Below, in pieces: positions 1 through 13,200 of a DNA stretch of 64,000 bases. A program made the position numbers and the translations under genes. Numbering within the stretch: position 1 is the first letter of the stretch; every line of letters begins with the position of its first letter. The notes beneath the pieces are model-generated. The model saw only the letters and a program-made list of their open reading frames with translations, did not search any database and was not told the origin of the DNA. The stretch is from Mytilus galloprovincialis (taxonomy: Eukaryota > Mollusca > Bivalvia > Mytilida > Mytilidae): positions 48,789,535 through 48,853,534 of the forward strand of contig NC_134843.1 in NCBI RefSeq assembly GCF_965363235.1. The letters run 5' to 3'.

Positions 1-190
1 TGTTCAGTAGCTTACTGGCGTATTAAATTATCATCCTGGTACCTTTGGTAACTATTTACACCACTGGTCGATCCTAAAGCTGGTGGACGTTTCATCCCCG
101 AGGGTATCACCAGCCCAGTAGTCAGCACTTCGGTGCTGACATGAATATCAATTATATGGTAATTTTTATAAATTTGCTGTTTACAATAAA
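1..190 (+). repeat. Dispersed repeat, family A (tail part)
   Basis: The first bases carry the same string (tattaaattatcatcctgg, then tacctttggtaactattta) that ends the copy at 640-775. The part after it is not in that second copy, so the two copies are cut at different places. I associate this family with mussel DNA from general knowledge; its class is unknown to me. Confidence 0.6.
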
Positions 191-639
191 CAGATAAACA
201 CTCGTGGAAAATAGTATGTCATAAATCAATTACAGTGGTCAGTGACCGGAAATTTAATTACACGTGTATTGTCAGATAAAGTATTCAATCCATTTAAATC
301 CCAGAGGTCATACTTTGATATATTTGTATTAGTTCGAGATAAAAAATGAATTTTGAATGCTTTTGTTAACCTTGGGATCGTAAATTTAATTCGACTCAAC
401 CGAAATTTCGACTCATCCAATTTCGACTAATCAGGAGTCGAAATACATACATTTATAGGGAACAAAGTTCGGGACCACGTGAAAACTTCGACTCAACCGA
501 AATTTCGAGTCAACCGAGTTCGAGACAACGAGAGTTAACTGTGTACTTTGAATTTTTCGAAAACTAAGGATTTTCTTATTCCAGACATGATTAACTTAGC
601 CGTATTTAGCACAACTTTTTAGAATTTTGGGTCCTCAAT

Positions 640-775
640 GCTCTTCAACTTTGTACTTGTTTGGCTTTAAAACTATTTTGAACTGAGCGTCACTGGTGAG
701 TCTTATGTAGACGAAACGCGCGTCTGGAGTATTAAATTATAATCCTGGTACCTTTAATAACTATTTACTGTACTG
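640..775 (+). repeat. Dispersed repeat, family A
   Basis: It begins with atgctcttcaactttgtact and ends with tggtacctttaataactatt. A diverged third copy is at 43980-44092. No open frame lies in it. Confidence 0.65.
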
Positions 776-1130
776 TTGTAGAAAATATGGATCGTTGTTT
801 GTTCCTTATATTAGTCACTCGTTTTTCGGTTATGACTATATTACAGCTGATATTTTGTAATGTATTTTTGTAAATTTTTCAAAATTTTTTTATAAAGCGA
901 CAAAATTTGATATTCAAATTCTGTATAACGCTTGAGGGAAATGCGCATTAATGAGAGAGACATGACTTTCCTAAAAGTTCCTATGAAATCTTCCTAAAAT
1001 CTGTATCTGCAGCTCGCCAAATCACGTGCAATTACAGCCGTTGTCTACATATTCTATTTCAAACATTTGTATGAACTATTTACGTTTATCTTATATATAT
1101 ATTTAAAAAAAAAACATTCATTCTACTTAC

Positions 1131-1256
1131 GTGCACAAAATTGACAGAACCTCTGACAATTTTCCGTTGCCCATGGAACATAGGTAGTACACACGTTTTT
1201 ATCATATGCATTACAGCGGTCAATTTTGTCTTTGCATGGATCGACTGGTCTTGTGA
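1131..1256 (-). CDS. ShKT-like module exon
   Basis: The 126-base exon has acceptor ATTCACTACAG and donor GCAC|GTAAGT. It encodes six cysteines with the order and spacing of ShKT domains, including the ending NC-x3-C-x2-C, after a short TRPVDP lead. ShKT domains occur at the ends of many secreted invertebrate enzymes and matrix proteins. Confidence 0.75.
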
Positions 1257-4200
1257 CTGTAGTGAATATGTTTTAAACAATCAAGCTTCGTTAAACTATG
1301 CATGATTTGTATTTGTTGAGATAATGGAATATTTCAATGATTTATAGATATAAAGAATTCGAATTATAGAAAAACTGAAATATTTCAAGAGCATCTTAAA
1401 TACTAATTTTGACTACATAGAGTTGACCATAAAAACTTAGCATACAATGAGGCCAAAGTATTATGAAGACTAACCGACAGACATGAAAATTTTGCAAGAA
1501 TCTAACTATATATTTAGTTATCCTATTACTCATTATGAATCAAAATTTCATATGATAAACAAAAATGTATTATTTTAAAAGGAGAAACTGGACCTGAAAA
1601 TGAGACCAAGGATAATGGACAGGTGAGATCTTCGTAACGTTTGACTTTGAATTCAATATATGAAGGCACGAATCATCTAGACATATAAAGCTTGGTACAA
1701 ATATGACAATGAACAATATTCATTTGACCACACACATTTACATTAAATGGTCATGACAAACAAAAAAGCAATAAAATAGACAAGTATATATAATGTTTAG
1801 GGAGTGGCTGTGGCTTTCATATAAGAATTAAGCAAAATGGTTACAAATTCATGTATAATTGTTTACCACAAAAAGTAAAATGTTAGATATTGATGTTATT
1901 GGTACTAACATTGATTTTGATTTTGAATTAAATAAAACATAACTGTATATAGATTGCTACAGATATGAGAACTCATTATTCTACATTTTGTCGATACTGT
2001 TTACTTATATTTTAGCAAGGTCATTCGTTTCACAGACTATTTATATCGTCTCTACCTTAAAACCGTTGAATGTGTACTGAATGATACTTTAATTTAGGTT
2101 GGGAAAACATGATGTATGTCTTAGTTGTAATAGGCTTTGAAGCAGCTTTCAGTAACCGTAAGTACTCATTTGCGGTGCTTTCTGTCTTCTGTTTTCCTGT
2201 TAGTTGTGTGTGTGTGTCTCTTTTGAGGCAAGCCAATTGCTACTGATTTTTACAGGTTTTTTCTTTACATTTTGTGCTGTTACACAAGTATCCTAGCTAA
2301 GGGTATATATTGAGCACTCATGACATATTCAACCCCGCCACATTCCTTATGTGTCTGTCCCAAATCAGTAGTCTGCAGTTTCGTGGTTGTCGTTTGTTCA
2401 TGTCTGTCGTACTAGTTTTTGTGGATTGTTTTTTTCGTTTAAACTATTTTACATTTTTCTTGTCGTAGCCTTTTATAGCCGACTATATGATTTGAGGTTT
2501 GCTCATTGTTGAAGACAATGGTTGCCTTTCTTTTCGTACATTCACTTCATTTTAACTCTTATGGGTAGTTGGTTCATTGACAACTTTCCCACATCTCTGT
2601 ATTTTTATATGTAGATAAATATTAACATACTTAAAATGAAACAATGAGAGAATCATCAGCGTTTTAAGCGGATATATTTTGCATATAGGTATCTTTCCCT
2701 AATCAGTATTTCAATATGTGTATAACCAACAAGCAATGGATCAAATTATTTTACAAACAAAATCGACTTTGGTCGGCAGCCATATTCTTCTGATCGCAAG
2801 ATTAGTCCATCTATTTCTCTAACCTTGGCAAACCAATTATCAATTGGGCTTGATCATCTGATAATTGCCACAAGAATGTGTGCAAAAGATTACCCAATAA
2901 TTTGGTATTGTATCAAAGAGTTAACAACCCAACCAAAGATCAGAACAGCCCAAGGCCACCAGCTGGCCCCTAAACAAAAAATGTGTAAAACAACCCTTCC
3001 TCATTACCTCTAGCATAAGAAAATGAGTTTTGCTATCCACTTCGTTATGCACTTTCACTGAACGACCCCAAAGAACAGAAAACTGTTTTGGTGCATTATG
3101 TAAGTTTGTCAAGATATTATTCGAAAAATTATTTGTCAATTAAGAATAAGATAATTCATCGGAAAATTATCTTATTCTTAATATGTCATTTTGAATTTAC
3201 TACATCGTATTATGTGTCAAAGTTACATAGGTGTCCCTGATATGTTTCAGTGTCTAATATGGTGCAATTTGGTGTTTATCATACATCAAGTTTATGATTT
3301 ATATTCTACTTTCCAGCATTGCTGGAGTGCAAAACTTTGTGTTCTGCATATAATTTGCATCAAATTTAATTTTACATATCTTGAAAATACTACCACTTCG
3401 TTGGCTATCTTGTTGGCTATCTTGGTAGCAATTGTCTTATGGACGATGAGTTCATTCAAATTAATACTCAAGTATCCTTTCGACGAAAAGGTTATAGTGA
3501 CCTTTTATTTTTTGGTTCATTGCTCGGCTATTTTGCTTATTTGAATGTCCATTAATTGATTTCCAGCACTTGCGAGAAGTATTATTCGCCAGAATTTGCG
3601 GGAAATACTATTTTATATTATCTTACATGTAAAACACATACCTGTTGTTCCAGCTATTGTTTTTACTGTAAGTAAAATGTAAATGAATAGAAGAACTTCC
3701 ATTATGCAAACAACGCGTGTCTATCGGAGATTTTAAGAGGTCAGCAGGTGAACTTGCATATATAGATAATAAATGTTCTACGTTTTATCTTGTAGATGTG
3801 TCTGGTTAGGTTATTTAATGTATTATTTTGGCTTAAGATTTGGATCACTAACCTATATCTAAAATATTTCAATAATTCCTTTTTTAATAACAAAAGAAAA
3901 TTACTCAACAAAAACTAATATATGAAACGATTTAATTAATCCATTGTGTTTTTTTTTTATATATATATATATGAAAACAAAAGCAGCACTGACAAGTGCA
4001 GACAGCATTGGATTTATTTAGAGTTTTTTTATGATTTCTTACTCTAGATTAGCTTTCACGACAACGGAATGTACTGTAGACAGTAATTAGTGTTTGTATT
4101 ACGTCTGTGGTAAGTCCTTCGACAACAATTACTGTAAACCAACTTATTTTCGCTAAATTCACACGCAGAAAAATAACGCGAATATGTAAAACAAATCTTT

Positions 4201-7200
4201 CCGTATTCAACTACATCAAGAAAATTGGTGAATCGCGAAGAGTCCTCGCGAAGAGTCCCCGCGAAGTGTGATAGAAAGGATGAAACGCGAAATAAAGTAT
4301 CCGCGAAAATAAGTTGTTTGACAGTATTCGGAAGGTCTTTTTTCGTACAGTCACCAGTTAATTTAGATATTAATATTTGAATAATACATTATAATTATTA
4401 CAAGTACAACTGGTTTTCCCTTTAAAAAGGATAAGAAGATACCAAATTGACACTAAACTGTTCGCAATCAAGTGGATTGTATTGTTTTAAGTCTGGTATC
4501 CGTAATGAGTTTTTATTCATATTTCCAAACGGTAAAAAGAAGAAAAAACTGAAAGAGAAGGAAATGACTTACGTCTACATACTTAGACTATTTTCATATT
4601 ACCAACTTTTGACTCCGGATTATATAATGTTTTGACAGGTTAACGAACTCTAGGGTGGGACATCTTTGCACTCGATCAAGTAAGATAAAACCACAAATGT
4701 AAAATCAAATATAAAATCGGTGCATAGAAGGTAACTGGGTCAAGATAGGGTTACCAAGTCAGGAATATGACAGTTGTTATCCATTCGTTTGATGTGTTTC
4801 AGCTTTTGATTTTGCCATTTGATTAGGGACTTTTCGTTTTGAATTTTCCTCCGTTTTCGTTTTTTTTTTGTTATTTTACTTTTTACGGTAACATGAAAAT
4901 AATCTATTATGACATTTATTTTTTGTTATTAATTTATTAATATGGAAAATTAGACAAACAAAACACAAATTATAAATCGCAAAATCAAACTTTATTTATA
5001 ACCGATTTTGTCAATTGAATCTCTATCAGGTGAAGCTTCGATGTCGACCATCATTATTATCGTCCAAACATTATTTGAAATATTTTGCACACTAAAAAGC
5101 GTATCAAATCATCATATAAATTTTGAAAATGCATCCTTCATCATGTTAAAACAAATCAGAAGAATTTTGTCGTACACTAATATTCTGTTTCCATTCCGTG
5201 ACAAAGTTTATGATCAGTAGTTATCTGGCTTTTTTACACCACAAACTGTAAATATAAAAAAAAACATACAATACAGTTATATTGTCATGTGTTCTATCAT
5301 TAACTATATGGTTATTTTTTGTTTCTAAACATCGTATCGTAGGGCTTTACGAAGTGTATTCATATTTGTTGTATATCTATTTCGTTTCGGACAGATATAA
5401 GTAATTTGGTTTCTTTTTGTATTTTAAACACATGTCTCAAAATCATGACAACTTAACATTATTCTTATTATTAAAAGAATGTCTTTTTTAAAGGAAATGT
5501 ATGCATTTAATTATTTTATATAATGATTTTACCATTTTTGTTGGTTTTCTTCATGACCATTCTTGTTTTATTATTTCGAACCACTTTTCTGGTACAAGTG
5601 AATTCTATGCATCTCCTGACTGCTGTTTCTCCTTCTTCTAGACATTTACCTTCAAACTTGCATCCTAATTAAGTAAACAATAGCTGATAGTTTCTACAGT
5701 GTAAATGTAATTGTTAAACATATGCGACAATTATACTTTTGTTGTATCTCTTACAGGTTTTTTTAATTTCTGTCTATCTTTTTTACTAATAGTATACAGC
5801 TACGAATACTGAATATGCCACATATTGAAATTGTATTTGCTATTGTAATAATAATTCGTAATTACGTTTTTATATATTAACTATAGATTGACTCGAATCC
5901 GATCAAAAAACGGGAATGATCTCATTTGTACCGGAAAGGAAACATTTTGCTCCACTACTAATGACATATCGTGTTGCTGGTGGCAATATAAATTAGGTGA
6001 TTCCTGAACCGAGGAAGGGAGGACGGGAAAGGTGGAAAATCTAGGCAGTCATTTTATATAATGAATGAATGATTCGAACTATGGGTTAATTTTGTTGGCC
6101 GGCCTATTATTGAATGTTCGTTGTGATTCATTTGCAATCATAACACATCTCTTTTTATTTGTTTGAAATATTTTACATACATGGACAATTTCACAACGAA
6201 GATAAAAAAAAAAAAACTGCTGTAAGTTGACAATTTTAGTAGCAATAAATACCCTGTAAACCACATAATTTGCCTCACATTCTCATTAAGAAAAAATCAC
6301 ACACCTAATTAAATGGGCATTTAAAAAGTCAGAATGTGAATATATATGTTCAAACTCTAGTAATTTTTTAGTAGCAATAAACAAAAAAATATATCAATTG
6401 GACATGCTTTGATACTAAATCTGCCCTTGAATTTTTACTAGATAACATTTTTGTTCGCTTTGGAGATTCCGTATATCGTCAATAATGACGACTTCAGTAT
6501 GTATACTAAAGAAATGTATCCTGTTGAACTTACTTTAAATAAAGCTAATACTAACAATGACCACTGCCCTTTCCTCGATCTTGATATATATATATCATTA
6601 ACGGAAAGCTTAATACTAAAATTTATGATAAAAGAGATGATTTCTCATTTCTTATCGTTAATTATCCATTGTTAGATGGTGACGTTCACTTGTCACCATC
6701 TTACGGTGTTTATATATCTCAACTTGTACGATTCGCTCGTGTATGTAACAATGTTTTAGATTTTAACGAGAGAAATTTATGTATTACAGAAAAATTATTA
6801 CACCAGGGTTTTCGATATGACAAACTAGTCAAAACATTTTATCATCGGTATAAGGACATCATTCAGAAATATAGCTCAACATGCAGACTTCTTATACGTT
6901 CAGGTATTTCACATCCAATATTTTATGGAAATATTCTTTATAAAGCACAAAAATGTCAGTATTCACCTCAGAAGCTAACAAAACCTTTAAATAGACTAAT
7001 TAAGAAGGGATGTAGTTACGATACTGTTGTCAGATCATTAAAGATTGCATATTTTGGCGTTAATATTGTTTCACTTATAGGGTCTTTGCATCGGAACTAA
7101 ACACATTTATTATTAATGAACCAGTTGTTGGCATGACACGGGTTATGTTCTTCTCATATATGTTATGATGGTATGATACTAAAACCCTCACAGGGAGGAT

Positions 7201-10200
7201 TGTGCCTGATATTTATATGATGAAGACATATCTTTTTAATCAGTTTAATTGAAGTCTGGAGCTGGCATGTCAGTTAACTGCTAGTAGTCTGGTGTTATTT
7301 ATGTATTATTGTCATTTTGTTTATTTTCTTTGGTTACATCTTCTGACATCAGACTCGGACTTCTCTTGAACTGAATTTTAATGTGCGTATTGTTATGCAT
7401 TTACTTTTCTGCATTAGCTAGAGGTATAGGGGAGGCCTCAGGGTTGAGATCTCACAAACATGTTTAACCCCGCCGCATTGTTGCGCCTGTCTCAAGTCAG
7501 GAGCCTCTGGTCTTTGTTAGTCTTGTATTATTTTAACTTTTAGTTTCTTGTGTACAATTTGGAGTTTAGTATAGCGTTCATTTTCACTGAACTAGTATAT
7601 ATTTGTTTAGGGGCCAGCTGAAGGACGACTCCGGGTGCTGAAATTTCTCTTTGCATTGAAGACCTGTTGGTGACCTTCTGCTGTTGTCTGCTCTATGATC
7701 GGGTTGTTGTCTCTTTCGCATATTCCCCATTTCCATTCTCAATTTTATAAGTTACCTCTCTTCGTTTCTTCAAACCATGCTTTCTGAAAAAGTTCATTTA
7801 CCCGACAGATTCTTGTCACACATCTTTTTGTAGTAATTGATTGTCCGTTACCATAACACTTACCAAAGCGTATACACCCTGCAAAACATTATATATTGGT
7901 ATTGATGTGTATGAGGGGAAAAAAACTCCACAACAGTTGCCCTTGATATTTTAACGGAGTTGTTTTAATAGATATATATATACAATCTTATCAAACTTAC
8001 AATCCTGTGTTCACGATTTGCTTAAAAGGATTCAACAACACTCTGTTTTACTTTTGTTCATGTGATTATTGCATCAGCGTACCTACAAACTTTTGAAGGT
8101 GTGCATCATAAAAGACATGGAGAAATTTCATAAGTATGATTTACTTGTGTCTAATCCATTTTGCTTTAATTCAGAAAATAAAATAAAACTAAACATAAAA
8201 GACAAACAACAGTATCTCGAAAAGTCTTTAAAACAGAAAACAGAAGCTGTCGTTTTAAGATTGCTTTAACCGAATCATGAAGATATGAATTAGATTTTAA
8301 TTAGACGGTGTATACAATAACAGTATTATTTGATAATCTTTAATTAATTTACTCATAAGACGACAACACATAATAACTATATATGCTGTGCTGAGTTTTT
8401 AGAACTTCTCCTTAAAAGCAAAGCAAATTAGTTGTTGAAACCATTTGCATGGTAAACCAGTCGTTATACAATCCAATATCAAACACCAACACATTTGAAG
8501 CAGACATATATAGTTTCACACGAAAAGCAGGGGTAGACGCAGATACAGGGGGTGATGTGTTAAGCTTACAAGTTAAATGTAAGTTCAATCTATATGTTAT
8601 GTGAAAGCATTAGAACGATACTCTCAAAAGGATGTAAAAATACATATGTTCAAACATTTGTTTTAATTTATTTTTTGTTAGTCATGTATTTTTTCGATGT
8701 AAAATAATGAAAATTGTTGTGGAAACACCACTATAATATTATATGGTACAATGAGACAACTCTCCACCAGATACCAAAATGACAAAACAGGTTAGCAACT
8801 ATATGTCACATGTCGGCCTTCCACTAGTTCTTTGTCCAAATATCAGCATTTTATAAAGCACAAAATATCTGTGTTCTAAACCTAACAACTAAATTACATT
8901 TTAAAGTTGGTCCTTTCATTGTTTTAAATAATATGACACAGGATTATGTTTTGTTAAAATATCAAACTAGGGTATCAAAACCATATCATCTACATGACCT
9001 GTGTAGACTTCATATGTTTCAACGACGAATTGTTATTTGCTATTCTAGTAGTGAGTATTCTTATAAACATTAGATTGAAGGGGAAAGGGTTAGATATGAA
9101 AATTTTTGATACTGAATTGTACAGATTTCTGAATATCGTATGCCTTAAATACCGTTGAAACAAGTTGCGTACCAAGACACGTCTTCTTGTAAGTCTGAAA
9201 CTTATATTCAAACTTTGATACATTGATTATGTCAAATGCATCAAATAAGAGTATAATATAATACTAGGTAACTCCAAAAAAAAAATTTTTTTCGAAGACT
9301 TATCGATAACAAAATCAGTACAGCTTAGTAAAAAAATACCAAAGTAAGAGTTATTTCTTTACCAGACTATGAGGAAATCTGTCAATGATAATATTGTAGG
9401 AAATAGGATTACAGAAACATATGTGGATACAAATGGGAATTTTAGGAAGAGGTAAGTTAAGAAAAAAGAACTGTTGTTAGCGATACATTAATACTAATGG
9501 ATAGGTTAGATATTTTGGATACACGCTGTATTTACTTGGTGACAAAGATATTTTAATGAAGTTCCATCCGTCAGTAATACATTGCTTAGTGACACATCTA
9601 TACTCCCATTTCTCATTAAGCGCTCTACAACCTTTTGCATAGCCACAACCTTAAACATAAATTTAATATTACAGTAAAATAATCGTATTTCAAAAACAGA
9701 ACTAACAAATATTCATTGTCTTTTTTATATTAATCCGGTACAGATATATGTGTGTGCTAGTTTGGATTTTCTTTATCAATTCACGCTATTGCGTAACAAT
9801 CATAACAATGTTGATGAACACTCCTCATCGTCATACTTGACAATAGACACTTACCGCCAAATTCCGGATGTAGGGATAGTTCTGTGATGAAATCATCGTT
9901 CATCTTGGTGACTTTGCACTGCCGTTTAACACATGGAGCGGTCCGTCCTGACTCGCCATCTTTTAAACACTTTGTTCCACCTTTTCGTCGTTCTAATTTG
10001 CAAACTGAAGTTAAAGAACGTTTGATTTATTGTTATGTCAATTTTGTCTTTTTATTAGAAATGCACTTGTATAGACGATATATTGAAGTGTAGTGTTCCT
10101 TTAAAACATCGAATAAGAAGAAAGCTCAAAGTATAAATGAGCAAATCTTAGTATAAGAATTATTGAACTGATCAAACTGTGCTCTTCCCTCAAACAGTAT

Positions 10201-13200
10201 ACGTCTAGTAAATTGTTCTACAATTCTTATTTAATATAACTATCTTAAAGTAAAATCACAAAAATACTGAACTCCGGGGAGAGGGAAATTTAAAACGGAA
10301 AGTTCCTAATCAAATGGCAAAATCGCAATCACAAACACATCAAACGAATGGATAACAACTGTCATCTTCTAGAAACTGGTGGATTAAACCTGGTTCTACA
10401 GCTAGCTTAACCTCTCACTTATATGACAGTCGCATCATATTCCATTATATTTACAAAGATATGTGAACAAACAAAACGACATAATAGGTAAAACTGTCAA
10501 AAAAGGGATACAGCAGTCAACATTGTGTTATAATCTTCATCACTATAAAAACAAAGAAATATGTAACAAAGAAGCACAAAAGTCATATACTAGAATACAA
10601 AGCACATTAGAAAAATGAAAGACAAGAATACACACAACAGCACAATGACGAGTGATGAAGTATGCATGAACAACATTTCTTTTTCATTTTACATTTAAAT
10701 GCCTTTGATGTTACTTACGTTTTCCTGATACTTGTGACATGAAGCCACGGTTAGTCAAGATGCATGTATATTGCACACAATCAGATACCCATGTTTGGCC
10801 TGCATCGTAACATTTATCATCCATGTAACACACTGCAAGTATATATTAAATATTTGGTTAATTATTTACCAACAGACAGAGGTTCAAACACGGACCTTTG
10901 TAATGACATTTATAATGCTGAGAACTATCAATATAGTTGTTCATAGAGATTTCGAAGTATATTTATCGAAAAAACATACTTTAAATTTCATTAACTTATT
11001 CTCCGATATAGGTTACCTTTGTTGATATAACCCCTCAGTCGTTTTCTTATTTTTTTTAAATATAGTATTTGTAAATATTTTTTGTCATTTACGAAATACT
11101 TTCTTATGTCACAACAGTGCCCGTTAGTTTTATAAGCGATTTATAAACGATACAAGTACACACCCGTGATATCGCTGGTCCGTAACTGAATTAAAGTATA
11201 CAACTATGCCTAAGCCTTATTTTAGTAATTGGTATTGTCATCTGATAAAGTCATGTCGATTATAAGATACACAGTTTTCTCTGCTTTCAAATCTTTCTGT
11301 TTGAACCCGTCGACCTGGAACTTGTCAATTATTGGTAATATTAATTATTTGGAAAACAAAAGGTCCTGGCTATCCAGGAATGGAGTATGTTTTAATCAAC
11401 ATCATTGTCCCATATTAGTTATCTTAGAAAGTCTTGCTGATTGCTGAATAAAACTACAATAGGGAAAAATTTGACAAAGATTTGAATTTAGTAGTGTCGG
11501 CCCTTTGATTATGACCCGTGTATATAGCAAAATCCTAAATACACCGTTTGGTGGTGCGCCTGTCAAATGTGGAACGTACAGATAAGGTAATAGGTAACAG
11601 GTGAATATATATTATTGGTATCGATATCGGATTCGACCCGGAACTTGTTAATTATTGGCAATATTAATTATGTGGAAAACAAAAGGGTCTGGAGTGGTGT
11701 AATTTTTAATCTACACCATTGTCCTATATTAGCTATATATAGAGTTGAATTCTTTGATTTGTCGTTTTTACCCGATGACGGCTGACAAATTGGACCTCGT
11801 AATTTTAGTATTATAGATTGTTGCAACGCTTTTTGTCAAACAGCAGTGACATCGTTAGATATGTAAATCCCGTATGGTAGCATATATCGTCAGGGATCCA
11901 AAAAATAGTATTGTTGATACGTTTTTAATTAATCATAACCGGAAGTTCTATTATTATTTGATTTGAACATTCTTTTGAAATTAGTTTGGTTCCAACGCCC
12001 TATGCAAATTTGAACTAAAATTAATTTGTCTATGCTTTATATGTCCCGTTTCGCCTGAGCTCCTCATGTATTTTAAAAGATACTAGTATCTATACCTTTT
12101 ATTTTGTTTCAAACAAAATAAATATTATATTGATAGATTCAAAAATATCAGTGAACTACGTTGTTAGGTGGGAGTGAAAAAGGGATCTTTACTCACTAGA
12201 ATAGAATGGCTTCATCGAACCAAATTCACAAATATACATTTTACATGAAATATCATCATCGTATATTCCAACGCCTTCTTCGTAATTAACACCGTTTCGG
12301 GAACAATTCATTCCTGAAATATAATTTAATGTGCCATAATCAAATCTTGTTTGATTCCATAATAGAGTTTTCAGTTGCTGAAAAAAATCCAATGGAAAAT
12401 GAATTCAGTCGATAACTTCATTTGTAATACTCAACTGGACTATTTGATGGCATTTATATTTGTGAAATATATCCGTTTTCAGATATGTATAGTACTCATT
12501 GGCTTTAATTTTTTTTAAAGTTTGAGCTTTTCTGATATAGTTTTTGTTGCTGTATCCTCATATTTGTTTTTCGTTCATTGTTTTGTAAATTAAGCAGGCC
12601 GTTAGTTTTATCTTTTGCATGGTTTTACATTTGTCATTTCTGAACCTTTAACAGCTAAATGTGCGGTATGGGTTTTGTTCATTGTAGAAGGCCGTACGTT
12701 GACATATTTATAAAGTTGTTAACTTCTGTGTCATTAGATTTCTGATGGAGATTTGTCTCATTTGCAATCATACACATCTTCTTATTTCCTTAATATAGAA
12801 AATCGCTTCCGATTTATTGAATTTTAAAAGAATTGTTTTCATTTATATGTCTTATATAATATTCTGGCAGCATTCAAACGTAGAATGAACTAAGGTCAAA
12901 ATAATTTGATGTGTATGTTACTTTATTATTCAAAAAGCTTAAAATCTAGTTAATTACCACAATTTAATTTGCCTATTTTTAATTCGTTAGTCAATAAATA
13001 GATAAAAAGAAATATAAACACAGTAAATAATAGATTCATACATGTAGATTCTCAGATAGATCAGTATATTAAAACACAAATGAATAAATTACCCCTTGGC
13101 ATTAGAAGTATAATTTGACAACAGATGTTTCATGTAATTTTTAAAACAGCCAAATAATCGAAAGCAAACAAAGTATGTATTATTTTCTATATTATTAGCA

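Noticed and set aside
3191-3544. 117-codon plus-strand frame with hydrophobic segments
   Set aside because: No ATG start, AT-rich composition gives hydrophobic codons by chance, and it lies inside an intron of the minus-strand gene.
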